NCBI RefSeq assembly: GCF_019703875.1
Contig: NZ_AP024110.1
Location: 682,001 to 746,000, forward strand
Direction: 5' to 3'
Origin: Methyloradius palustris
Lineage (GTDB): Bacteria; Pseudomonadota; Gammaproteobacteria; Burkholderiales; Methylophilaceae
DNA length: 64,000 nucleotides
Shown here: positions 1 to 7,996 of the stretch, in pieces
Numbering within the stretch: position 1 is the stretch's first letter
Layout: each line of letters opens with the position of its first letter
Program-made: the position numbers and the translations under genes
Notes under the pieces: generated by a model
What the model saw: the letters and a program-made list of their open reading frames with translations, nothing else
Told to the model about the DNA's origin: nothing
Database searches by the model: none

Positions 1-241
1 GCACTGCACCGCCAACCACGTAAGCCTCAAAACCAGCTTTCTGCAAGCCTTCTGTAGTTTTGATTGCGCCTATGCTTAATAGGCTACGGTCTATACGATG
101 GGTTTTTTTGAGGATGCGCTTTGCATTCAGATCAGACTTGCGCTTGGTCTTTTTGTTGGGCGTTGATGTAACGGCCGAAACAGTTTCAGCAGTTTTCTTA
201 CTTTTTGAATTGAAAACGCGTTGCAGCAGTTTTTTGATCAT
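1..241 (-). CDS. pcnB: Poly(A) polymerase I (PcnB), N-terminal part only
   Basis: The reverse strand encodes about 80 residues running off the left edge. A basic, Lys-rich N-terminal segment (KKTKRKSDLNAKR) is followed by HRIDRSLLSIGAIKTTEGL and then KAGFEAYVVGGAV, the start of the class II nucleotidyltransferase fold shared by PcnB and CCA-adding enzymes. The spacing and the His-x-Ile/Ile-x-Arg lead-in match bacterial poly(A) polymerases, which add 3' tails to RNA and promote its decay. The catalytic Asp pair would lie off the window. The start is the ATG at 241. The basic extension of about 45 residues is compatible with betaproteobacterial PcnB. A CCA transferase is the only serious alternative and is less likely because of that extension. 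Confidence 0.8.
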   Translation of the reverse strand, partial: MIKKLLQRVFNSKSKKTAETVSAVTSTPNKKTKRKSDLNAKRILKKTHRIDRSLLSIGAIKTTEGLQKAGFEAYVVGGAV

Positions 242-367
242 TAATGGAATCTAGTTGCACTGGAGAATAAATCGTAATGGCTCAATTATATACGATTAGC
301 CAAGGCACTTGCCGATTCCAATCAACTGCTTGCTGTCACTTTTATCTGAAGCGATAAGTCTGAAAGA

Positions 368-784
368 TTAAGTCTGCTTGGATTGAAAGATTTTATAGAG
401 TCCGATACCTGCCAACATACCTAATGTGAATATCACGGGTTGCAGGCCGGCGCTGAGTAATGAGGCAATCGCAGGCCCAGGGCAGTAGCCTGCCAACCCC
501 CAGCCTACGCCAAAGATCAATGCCCCAATGACCAGTTTTCGGTCTATCTGCTTATCGTCTGGTAGCGAGATACTTTCACCAAGGATAGTCTGGCCACGCT
601 TTTTGGCGAGTGCAAATGCAAATACACCAACCAGAATAGCGCCGCCCATCACAAAAGCTAATGAGGGATCCCACAGGCCAGTAATATCAAGAAAACCTTT
701 GACTTTGGCTGGGTTGGTCATGCCAGACAAGATGAGACCAAGCCCAAAAATAATGCCAGAAAGACCTGCGAAAATTAGTTGCAT
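368..784 (-). CDS. YeeE/YedE-family (DUF6691) membrane protein, C-terminal-half type
   Basis: A 138-residue, very hydrophobic protein with about four membrane segments. It carries FGLGLILSGMTNPAKVKGFLD near the N terminus and GWGLAGYCPGPAIASL near residue 105, the signature of the second half of the YeeE/YedE (thiosulfate/sulfur transport) fold; the Cys in GYCPGPA is the conserved sulfur-relay position. Full-length members carry both halves in one chain; here they are separate genes, with this one 8 nt downstream of its partner. By family knowledge the pair imports thiosulfate or another reduced sulfur species across the inner membrane. The substrate here is inferred. Confidence 0.85.
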   Translation of the reverse strand: MQLIFAGLSGIIFGLGLILSGMTNPAKVKGFLDITGLWDPSLAFVMGGAILVGVFAFALAKKRGQTILGESISLPDDKQIDRKLVIGALIFGVGWGLAGYCPGPAIASLLSAGLQPVIFTLGMLAGIGLYKIFQSKQT

Positions 785-792
785 GATGATAA

Positions 793-1218
793 TTAACCGA
801 TGAGGTGGCGCACGATGAATACTGCAACAAAGCCAGCAAACATAAATGACAGGGTTGCCACCAGTGAACGCAGCGAGCCACGAGAAAGGCCGCAGACGCC
901 ATGCCCGCTGGTGCAGCCAGACGAGGCTGTAGTGCCGATGCCTACTAACACTCCTGCAATCAGCAGCACTAATAAGCTGGTCTGGTTTTCAGTGCTTGGA
1001 AGCGGCTGTACTAGGCCATAAATAAAAGGCGAAATGACTAGCCCAATAATAAATACCCAGCGCCAAGCGGCTTGTTGTTTTGCGATAAGCCCGCCCAATA
1101 TACCGCTCACGCCTGCAATTTTTCCATTGAACAGTACCAAGATGGCGGCAGCCAAGCCTATTAGTGCACCGCCAGCGAGTGAAGCCAGCGGTGTGAAGTG
1201 TGCCCAGTCGATGATCAT
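793..1218 (-). CDS. YeeE/YedE-family sulfur transporter, N-terminal-half type
   Basis: A 141-residue membrane protein with about four hydrophobic segments. It carries GCTSGHGVCGLSRGSLRS around residues 100-117, the two-Cys signature of YeeE/YedE sulfur transporters. In the E. coli and Spirochaeta transporters such Cys residues relay thiosulfate through the membrane. It is the first gene of a two-gene operon with the companion half-transporter just downstream (8 nt gap). The location close to sulfate permease genes supports a sulfur role; the exact substrate is not visible. Confidence 0.85.
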   Translation of the reverse strand: MIIDWAHFTPLASLAGGALIGLAAAILVLFNGKIAGVSGILGGLIAKQQAAWRWVFIIGLVISPFIYGLVQPLPSTENQTSLLVLLIAGVLVGIGTTASSGCTSGHGVCGLSRGSLRSLVATLSFMFAGFVAVFIVRHLIG

Positions 1219-1267
1219 GATGTTTTATTTGCGCGGTTAATTAAAACGAGACAGCTAGTTTAACCAT

Positions 1268-2515
1268 TTATAGCGCCCAACCATAGGCAACGCCTACTGA
1301 ATCTTGGCGCATTTTGAGGTTCACTTCTCCGCCACCAAAAAGGCCAGGGATTGAGCCGCTGCCATTAACGGTATTTTCAAACGCATGCAAATAGCTGAAT
1401 GATAGCTCGCTCTTGTTTTCAAATTTCCAGGTAGAGCCAAAGGTCAAGTGGTTTTGCACAACAGCTGGCGCGAGTATGTTGAATAAAGTTTCGCTATTAG
1501 GGATAGGTTGGTCGGAATGGTTGTAACCAGCGCGCAGGGTGAGTTTGTCATCATAGGCATAGATTGCTCCCAGTTTATAAACCGTGACGTCTTTCCAGCC
1601 AAAACCGGGGCCGTTGTTGGAGCCTAGTTGGTTGCCAGTAAAGAAATTCGCCAATGAATTGCCGACTGAATCTACGTCACTGTATTGAATGCGTTGAACA
1701 TCTCCCGCAATCGTCAGGGCTGGTGTCGCTTTTACAGCAATACCAGCACCAAACGTGGCTGGTACATCAAAGCTGCCTTGTTCCGCAAACAAGCCTTTAT
1801 ATTTATCAAACTTGCTGGTGTAGGTCTTGGTTTGGTAGCTCGCACCAAGCGACACATAATCACCGAATTGCCCTAACCAGCCAACATGCAGACCTGCGCC
1901 ATATGATTGGTCAAAGCCTTTATTGGTGACATCGTTTGGCGATTGCGAAGATGGATTGGCAAAGTTTTCTAGCCCTTTGGCAGCAAACCGCTGGTAGGCA
2001 AGATTTAAAGTAACGCCCAGAGATTGCGTTGGTGTGATTTTCCAGGCAATAGTCGGCGCGACAAAGACCTGTACAAAATCAATTTTTGCCGGAGATGACC
2101 CTAACAAAGGCACAGCCCGGTCGTAATTGGCATTCATACCACCATTGCCATAAACGGCAACGCCCAGCGATAGCTGTGGTGACACCTGTTTGCTATAACC
2201 AAACTCAGGGATGATGAAATTCTTCTGGTCATTAGCATCGTAAGTACCGTTGAATCCAGGTGCTGGGCTACCCGTAATCTCGGACTCGCGGATTGGGCGG
2301 AACCAGGTCGCGCCTATATCGATTCTGTCACCGATCCAGGCTAATCCGGCTGGGTTGGTTGCTACAGTTAAAGTGTCTTGGGGCAAGGCATAGCCAACAC
2401 CACCAGCGCCCTGTGATTTAACGCCGTATCCAGGGGCGAAGTAGCCATCGGTTGCGTGTGCTTGGCTACCGGCGAGCAAAGTGGCTAGCGTTAAGAGTTT
2501 GTAGTGAAATTTCAT
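1268..2515 (-). CDS. OmpP1/FadL-family outer-membrane transporter
   Basis: A 415-residue protein with a clear Sec signal peptide ending near residue 21 (LAGSQAHA) and the FadL hallmark close to the mature N terminus, DGYFAPGYGVKSQGAGGVG followed by DTLTVATNPAGLAWIG (the NPA motif of the plug). The rest is an alternating amphipathic pattern expected of a 14-stranded barrel and ends in an aromatic-rich strand (VGVAYGWAL). FadL-family porins pass hydrophobic molecules, such as fatty acids or aromatics, through the outer membrane. It is a single gene, separated from cysA upstream by a strong terminator. The substrate cannot be read from sequence. Confidence 0.9.
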   Translation of the reverse strand: MKFHYKLLTLATLLAGSQAHATDGYFAPGYGVKSQGAGGVGYALPQDTLTVATNPAGLAWIGDRIDIGATWFRPIRESEITGSPAPGFNGTYDANDQKNFIIPEFGYSKQVSPQLSLGVAVYGNGGMNANYDRAVPLLGSSPAKIDFVQVFVAPTIAWKITPTQSLGVTLNLAYQRFAAKGLENFANPSSQSPNDVTNKGFDQSYGAGLHVGWLGQFGDYVSLGASYQTKTYTSKFDKYKGLFAEQGSFDVPATFGAGIAVKATPALTIAGDVQRIQYSDVDSVGNSLANFFTGNQLGSNNGPGFGWKDVTVYKLGAIYAYDDKLTLRAGYNHSDQPIPNSETLFNILAPAVVQNHLTFGSTWKFENKSELSFSYLHAFENTVNGSGSIPGLFGGGEVNLKMRQDSVGVAYGWAL

Positions 2516-2551
2516 GTTGAGTCCTTATTTCTAAATGAGCGATTTGCAAAT

Positions 2552-2584
2552 AAAAAAAGAGGCTAGTGCGTTTGCACTAGCCTC
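2552..2584 (-). terminator. Rho-independent terminator after cysTWA
   Basis: An 11-bp perfect stem (2559-2569 with 2574-2584, GAGGCTAGTGC arms) with a 4-nt loop. On the minus strand it is followed by seven T's (2552-2558). It lies 35 nt past the cysA stop and separates the sulfate permease operon from the FadL gene. Confidence 0.95.
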
Positions 2585-2618
2585 CAGTTGTCAGGTTGGC
2601 TTAAATTAAAGTTGGTAT

Positions 2619-3686
2619 TTATGTAGCTTGATTTAGAAACACCCGCACGTTTCTTGGCCTGATGAATACGTGTTCACCTTCGCTAATGGCAAGTTCGCGG
2701 AAGCGTTCTTTAGTTAGCTCGGCTTCGATGATTTCTGTATCGTCTTTCCGCTGCAGTTCCAGCCTGACCAGCGGACCAATCGCGTGGATATAATTTACAA
2801 CGGCTTCAAATGAGGCTTCACCGTTCTGCTCTTTATGTACTTCAATATCATGTGGGCGAACATAGGCAAAGGCGGCGCTGTCTTTGGTGTCTTCATGCGC
2901 ATTGAGTTTGAGTTCAATATCACCAATCTTCGCCAAACCATCATTCACGCGGCTATGGAATAGATTCACATTGCCCAAGAATTGATACACAAAAGGCGAT
3001 GCAGGGAAGTCATAGACTTCTTGCGGGGAGCCAATTTGTTCGATCTTGCCTTGGTTCATGACCACGATGCGGTCAGCGACTTCTAGCGCTTCCTCCTGAT
3101 CGTGCGTCACGAATACGCTGGTGATGTGTAGTTCGTCATGCAAGCGGCGTAACCAGCGGCGTAAATCTTTACGCACTTTTGCATCTAGCGCGCCAAACGG
3201 CTCATCCAGCAGCAACACTTTTGGTTCTACAGCCAGCGCACGTGCCAATGCAATACGCTGACGCTGCCCACCAGAAAGCTGCGGTGGATAACGGTCTGCC
3301 AGCCAGTCAAGTTGGACTAGTTCCAGTAGTTTGTGTACGCGTCTGTGAATTTCAGCATTGGTCGGGCGAGTGGCTTTTGGACGCACACGCAAACCAAACG
3401 CGACATTCTCAAATACTGACATATGGCGGAACAACGCATAGTGCTGGAATACAAACCCTACTTCGCGGTCACGCACGCTGCGGTCTGTGGCGTTGTTGCC
3501 ATGGAATAATATGCTGCCTGAGTCTGGTGCTTCCAGCCCGGCAATAATGCGTAGCAAGGTGGTTTTGCCGCAACCAGAAGGGCCAAGTAGCGCAACCAAT
3601 TCCCCATTCGGCACATCCAGGCTGATGTCTTTCAGCGCTTGGAAGCTACCAAAGCCTTTTACAATATTACGAATCTCAATACTCAT
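2619..3686 (-). CDS. cysA: Sulfate/thiosulfate ABC transporter ATPase CysA
   Basis: A 355-residue ATPase energising sulfate/thiosulfate import through the CysT-CysW channel. Visible motifs are Walker A GPSGCGKTT (35-43), Q-loop Gln81, signature LSGGQRQR (137-144), Walker B VLLLDEP (157-163) and the switch His195. The C-terminal part of about 110 residues (from about 240) is the TOBE/regulatory domain typical of CysA, with VRPHDIEV. Length is normal for the family. It is the last gene of cysT-cysW-cysA, 57 nt after cysW, and is followed by a strong terminator. No binding-protein gene sits in the operon itself; two candidates lie at 7997 and 20490. Confidence 0.96.
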   Translation of the reverse strand: MSIEIRNIVKGFGSFQALKDISLDVPNGELVALLGPSGCGKTTLLRIIAGLEAPDSGSILFHGNNATDRSVRDREVGFVFQHYALFRHMSVFENVAFGLRVRPKATRPTNAEIHRRVHKLLELVQLDWLADRYPPQLSGGQRQRIALARALAVEPKVLLLDEPFGALDAKVRKDLRRWLRRLHDELHITSVFVTHDQEEALEVADRIVVMNQGKIEQIGSPQEVYDFPASPFVYQFLGNVNLFHSRVNDGLAKIGDIELKLNAHEDTKDSAAFAYVRPHDIEVHKEQNGEASFEAVVNYIHAIGPLVRLELQRKDDTEIIEAELTKERFRELAISEGEHVFIRPRNVRVFLNQAT

Positions 3687-3743
3687 TATTAAGCCTTTAT
3701 TTTATTGACTGCTGTTCATGCGTTAATCTGATGCCAGATTTCA

Positions 3744-4649
3744 TTACTCATTCGCTGCCGCAAGCTTTCCACTTTTTTCTGCACCGTAATCTGTTCTCCA
3801 TTCAATGAAGCTCTTCAATGCCAGTGTGACCAGCGCAAGCAATGCTAATAGAGATGCCACTGCGAAAGCTGCAGAGTAGTTGTATTCGTTATAGAGGATT
3901 TCCACATGCAAAGGCATGGTGTTGGTAAGCCCACGGATATGGCCAGAAACCACTGATACCGCGCCAAATTCGCCCATGGCACGGGCATTGGTTAGAATCA
4001 CGCCATAGAGCAAGCCCCATTTGATATTAGGCAGGGTAACTCGCCAAAGCATTTGCCAGCCAGATGCGCCGAGCACTAACGCAGCTTCTTCTTCCTCTTT
4101 ACCTTGTGCTTGCATCAGCGGAATCAATTCACGTGCCACAAAGGGAAAGGTGACGAATATCGTAGCTAAGACGATGCCAGGAATAGCAAAAATCACTTTG
4201 TAATCATGGTCGATAATCCATGAGCCAAACCAGCCTTGCAGCCCAAATATCAACACATAGATCAAGCCTGCAATTACAGGCGATACTGCAAACGGCAGGT
4301 CAATCAGCGTAATCAGAATGCTCTTGCCACGAAATTCAAATTTGGCAATCGCCCAGGCGGCAGCAACGCCGAATACCAGATTAAGCGGTACTGAGATCGC
4401 AGCAGCAATCAGCGTGAGCTTGATTGAAGATAAAGCGTCTTCATCGACCAGTGCTGCGAAGTAGGCACCGAAACCTTTACGCAAAGCCTCAGTAAATACG
4501 GCGGCTAAAGGCACAAACAGGAACAGGCTTAAAAATACCAGGGTAACTGCAATCAGTAACCAACGTATCCATGCGGGTTCTGAGGTCGCACGACTACGGG
4601 CCACTTTGGCGTTGTATTTCCCTAATTGTGTAATTGCAACTGCGGACAT
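3744..4649 (-). CDS. cysW: Sulfate ABC transporter permease CysW
   Basis: A 301-residue inner-membrane permease with about six membrane segments. The family EAA loop is visible as EEAALVLGASGWQMLWRVTL around residues 187-206, where CysA docks. The neighbouring segment ARAMGEFGAVSVVSGHIRG is the CysW-type signature. It pairs with CysT to form the sulfate/thiosulfate channel. It lies 24 nt downstream of cysT and upstream of cysA, the standard order. The start is the Met of MSAVAITQLGKYNAK. Confidence 0.96.
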   Translation of the reverse strand: MSAVAITQLGKYNAKVARSRATSEPAWIRWLLIAVTLVFLSLFLFVPLAAVFTEALRKGFGAYFAALVDEDALSSIKLTLIAAAISVPLNLVFGVAAAWAIAKFEFRGKSILITLIDLPFAVSPVIAGLIYVLIFGLQGWFGSWIIDHDYKVIFAIPGIVLATIFVTFPFVARELIPLMQAQGKEEEEAALVLGASGWQMLWRVTLPNIKWGLLYGVILTNARAMGEFGAVSVVSGHIRGLTNTMPLHVEILYNEYNYSAAFAVASLLALLALVTLALKSFIEWRTDYGAEKSGKLAAANE

Positions 4650-4673
4650 ATTGACCTTTAGTATTTTCTAATT

Positions 4674-5519
4674 TTAACGGGATTCTGTAATGCGCTTATT
4701 CGTCCACCACTGCAGCCCATTGATGGCGAACAGTAAGATGAATGAAACAACCAGCATCACCACTGCCACAGCGGTCGCGCCTACATAGTCATATTGTTCA
4801 AGCTTGGTGATGATGATCAGTGGGGTGATTTCAGACACCATCGGCATGTTGCCCGCAATAAAGATCACCGAGCCGTATTCACCAATAGCGCGCGCGAAAG
4901 CCAGTGCAAAGCCTGTGAGCAGGGCCGGCCAAATGGCGGGCAAGATAATCTTGCTGAATGTCTGCCAACGGTTTGCACCAAGGCTGGCAGCAGCTTCTTC
5001 AGTTTCTGCTTCTAAATCTGCCAGTACGGGTTGTACTGTACGCACTACGAAAGGCAAGCCAATAAAGGTTAGTGCAACTACAACGCCTAATGGTTTGAAT
5101 GCCACCTGAATGCCATGAGGTTCAATAATGCTGCCTATCCAGCCGTTCGAGGCATAGACGGCGGTGAGCGCGATACCAGCCACTGCTGTCGGCAATGCGA
5201 AAGGTAGGTCAACCAGGGCGTCCACGAATTTTTTGCCTGGGAATGTGTAGCGCGTGAGCACCCATGCGGTCAACAGGCCAAATACTGCGTTGATTAAAGC
5301 AGCAATCAGCGAAGCGCCAAACGTGAGTTTGTAGGAGGCCATGACGCGCGGCGCGGTGACCACATGCCAGAACTCTTCAAAGGTAAATGCGGTGGTTTTG
5401 ATAAACGCGGCAGACAGCGGAATCAGAACAATCAGGCTTAAATATAAAAGCGTATAGCCAAGTGAGAGGCCAAAGCCAGGTAAAACATTATGCTGCTTAC
5501 TTTTTTTAAATAGGGGCAT
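4674..5519 (-). CDS. cysT: Sulfate ABC transporter permease CysT (CysU)
   Basis: A 281-residue permease, first gene of the cysTWA operon. Six hydrophobic spans are recognisable. The EAA loop is EEAAASLGANRWQTFSKIIL (about 174-193), and the CysT hallmark FARAIGEYGSVIFIAGNMP follows. It forms the inner-membrane sulfate channel with CysW. Its promoter region holds a two-part AT-rich motif (5607-5637) that recurs with the same internal spacing upstream of yezD at 23.4 kb, so it is likely under the same sulfur-responsive regulator (CysB is the obvious candidate, by inference). Confidence 0.96.
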   Translation of the reverse strand: MPLFKKSKQHNVLPGFGLSLGYTLLYLSLIVLIPLSAAFIKTTAFTFEEFWHVVTAPRVMASYKLTFGASLIAALINAVFGLLTAWVLTRYTFPGKKFVDALVDLPFALPTAVAGIALTAVYASNGWIGSIIEPHGIQVAFKPLGVVVALTFIGLPFVVRTVQPVLADLEAETEEAAASLGANRWQTFSKIILPAIWPALLTGFALAFARAIGEYGSVIFIAGNMPMVSEITPLIIITKLEQYDYVGATAVAVVMLVVSFILLFAINGLQWWTNKRITESR

Positions 5520-5606
5520 GGGCGATGGCTTAATAAATAATGGCTTAGTGAGAGTTCAAAGGTAATTCGATTCGCGAGTCGTAATGTAACAGTGCTCGTT
5601 ATAACT

Positions 5607-5637
5607 TAAAAATAATATGTTTTTATATTGATATAAC
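5607..5637 (-). promoter_or_regulatory. Candidate regulator site upstream of cysT
   Basis: Plus-strand reading is TAAAAATAATAT, 12 nt, ATATAAC, lying 88-118 nt before the cysT start. The same two blocks with the same 12-nt gap occur at 23431-23461, 95-125 nt before yezD. A direct repeat TATAACTTAA also occurs here at 5600-5609 and 5632-5641, 32 nt apart (three helical turns). A CysB-type activator site is inferred from context. Confidence 0.45.
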
Positions 5638-5818
5638 TTAATCGGCTAATGAGTCGCCTTAATTTCTATCACAATCCAGTGCTTGATACATTTTGATACT
5701 TGCAACTGCCTGTTTAGCGCATGGAAAATCAAAAACGGTATTTCTTTGGCATAGTCATTCCCATGTTTTATAGAACTATTTTTATCAAATGGAACTCAGT
5801 ATTTTTACTGAGCATTTT

Positions 5819-7108
5819 ATGGCGCGATTTTTTATGAATAATCCATTACTTCGATTGATGAATGTTTTGATAGTCAGCGTAGTTATGCTGCTCTCACTAT
5901 CTACATTTGCAGCTGAAGATTCAGGCTCAATACCTAGCAAGCCCAGCTCGCCTTATCCAGCGGTGCTTGATGCCAGCGCGAATAGCAATGGTGATGTAGA
6001 GCCTATCAAGATCGCTTCAGTGTATGGCACGCTGGCGCTTAAGGAATATAAGCTGCCCTTCGAGGATGCTTATCCCTCTGGCTCGTTTGAAAAATTGAAT
6101 AAAAACCAGTTTATATTTATTAGCAAATGTGGCGACGTGTATTTCAGTAATCTTGATTTCACTAAGCCTGATGGTGAGTTGGTGCTGGTTAAGCCTGCCA
6201 AAGCTTTATCCAAATACACTCCAGGTAGCGATGAATCCACTGATGAAAGTAGTAGTAAAAAAGTAGTTTATTGCAAAGATTTATCTGGTGTTAAGGATTC
6301 ATTAATTGTTAAGAACTCACTGTTTGTTGCCTATACCACTTGGGATGAGCAGAACAACGGTGCGCGTTTGGCTGTATCTGAGTTTGATCTTGATCTGGTT
6401 AATTCGGAAGTGACTTTCAAACGGGAAATCTATTTAAGCCGCCCCGCGATTAAAGAGCCATTTTTGGGTCACCAAGTTGGTGGGAAAATGGCCTTGGGCG
6501 AAAACGAAAATACTTTGTATCTGGCGATTGGTGATTTTTCCAAACCTGACAAAGTGCAGGATAAAACTACTTCACTAGGTAAAGTCATCAAGATCGATCT
6601 CAAAAGCCTGAGTGCTGAAGTCTATGCGACTGGTTTCAGGTCGCCCAATGGCGGCTTGTTTTATGATCATGAAACCAATGAACTATGGCTGGATGATCAT
6701 GGGCCTCGAGGCGGGGATGAGATCAATCTAGTCAAACGAGGCAAGAACTATGGCTGGCCTATAGTGAGCTACGGCACAATTTATGAACGTGATGGCATTG
6801 GCGGCTACTACGGTAATAAATTCAATAATCATGAGGGTTACGAAAAACCTGCGATGACCTTTGTGCCCTCTATTGGCATTGGTCCCATCGCCAAATACGC
6901 GAGCACAGGCAAAAACGACTACTGGGATAACGATTACTTTGTTGCGGGTATGGGTTCAATGACCTTGCTGCGCATCAGAAAAGAGGGTACTAATCTGGTT
7001 TATGCCGAACCAGTACTAACTGGCTATCGCATACGCGCTATCAAGATTGACCCAGATGGCACCTTCTATTTAAAGACTGATCACAATCAGTTGCTTATTT
7101 CTGATTAA
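5819..7108 (+). CDS. Periplasmic PQQ-type aldose sugar dehydrogenase-like protein
   Basis: A soluble beta-propeller protein of about 429 residues with an N-terminal signal peptide (hydrophobic VLIVSVVMLLSLSTFA, likely cut before AED). The diagnostic stretch is ATGFRSPNGGLFYD followed by WLDDHGPRGGDEINLVKRG and NYGWP, the conserved core of the soluble glucose/aldose dehydrogenase (YliI-like) family, which oxidises sugars with PQQ and Ca2+. The usual family His is present near GHQVGGKMAL. A Ser/Asp-rich insert (around TPGSDESTDESSSKK) is unusual. The start is uncertain: ATG 5819 has a weak GAG upstream; ATG 5834 would also leave a complete signal peptide, and ATG 5789 lies in a small hairpin. 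Its stop overlaps the convergent EAL gene by 4 nt. Confidence 0.78.
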   Translation: MARFFMNNPLLRLMNVLIVSVVMLLSLSTFAAEDSGSIPSKPSSPYPAVLDASANSNGDVEPIKIASVYGTLALKEYKLPFEDAYPSGSFEKLNKNQFIFISKCGDVYFSNLDFTKPDGELVLVKPAKALSKYTPGSDESTDESSSKKVVYCKDLSGVKDSLIVKNSLFVAYTTWDEQNNGARLAVSEFDLDLVNSEVTFKREIYLSRPAIKEPFLGHQVGGKMALGENENTLYLAIGDFSKPDKVQDKTTSLGKVIKIDLKSLSAEVYATGFRSPNGGLFYDHETNELWLDDHGPRGGDEINLVKRGKNYGWPIVSYGTIYERDGIGGYYGNKFNNHEGYEKPAMTFVPSIGIGPIAKYASTGKNDYWDNDYFVAGMGSMTLLRIRKEGTNLVYAEPVLTGYRIRAIKIDPDGTFYLKTDHNQLLISD

Positions 7109-7971
7109 ACGCGGTTTGACGTTGCTGGGAAATAACGCTTTTCTTGTAGTGCATCGGCAGTTGCAGGTTTGCCAAGAAAGTTACCCTGTATCAGCTCGCC
7201 GCCACTGGCAAAGGCAATATCCAGTTGCAGCTGTGTTTCTATGCCTGTGAATATTGGCTTGGCACCTGAATCTTTTACCAAGCGTACCAAGGCAGGCAAT
7301 ATCTGGTGTACACGGCTGTTCTTCTGCGCAGCCTGAATGACGCTTAAATCAAACTTTACGTATTCAGGCGTAAATTTCCATAGGCGATCGATGTTCGAGC
7401 GGTCACTGCCAAAGTTATCCAGCGCAATCTTATAGCCACGGTCTCGGTAATTCTCGATGGCTTCCAGTAATTGTTTGTCCTGCTCAACCAGCGCTTCTTT
7501 AATCTCAATTACCACACGGTCGGTGGCAACAGAGTTTGAGTGCAATATGCGTTCAAATACCTTGCCATGGCCATTCACGCTGATGAGTAGCTTGGGGTGT
7601 ACATTCAAAAATAGCAGCCCGTTTTCATCATATATCTGACGGAAATTCAGTACATGCAATGTGCGGCTTACGCGGTCAAATTGCACCAATTTGCCAGACT
7701 GCTCGGCATAGCTAAATGCAAACTCTGGGCTGCTCGGTAATTCGCCGCCCAATGATGGTCGTAGAAAAGCCTCATGGCCATGTAGTTCACCCGCAGCACT
7801 GTCATAGATTGGCTGGAAAGCACTATTCAGTTGCACGCCCAAATAAGTGCTATTGAACTCGCCCGTGGTTTGTTCTTGAAGGCCATATTCATCAAAATCG
7901 AGGAATAAGGAGTCATGCAACTGTTGCCTGAGCTTTTCCAGATGTGATGATGAGATTGCAGTTTTTGCCAT
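7105..7971 (-). CDS. EAL-domain protein with altered active site
   Basis: A 288-residue cytoplasmic protein: about 50 residues of N-terminal region, then one EAL domain to the end, with no GGDEF, PAS or membrane segment. EAL domains hydrolyse or bind cyclic-di-GMP. The expected positions read EAF (67-69) for EAL, Asn123 (FLNVHP), Glu156 (EIKE), DN (185-186) where active enzymes have DD, Lys206, Glu245 and Gln262 (QGNFLGKP). The second metal-binding Asp is therefore Asn, which suggests reduced or lost hydrolysis and perhaps a sensor role. It starts 25 nt after the sulfate-binding protein gene, so the two are probably co-transcribed. Confidence 0.85.
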   Translation of the reverse strand: MAKTAISSSHLEKLRQQLHDSLFLDFDEYGLQEQTTGEFNSTYLGVQLNSAFQPIYDSAAGELHGHEAFLRPSLGGELPSSPEFAFSYAEQSGKLVQFDRVSRTLHVLNFRQIYDENGLLFLNVHPKLLISVNGHGKVFERILHSNSVATDRVVIEIKEALVEQDKQLLEAIENYRDRGYKIALDNFGSDRSNIDRLWKFTPEYVKFDLSVIQAAQKNSRVHQILPALVRLVKDSGAKPIFTGIETQLQLDIAFASGGELIQGNFLGKPATADALQEKRYFPATSNRV

Positions 7972-7996
7972 GAGATTTCCTGATACTTACTTAAAA

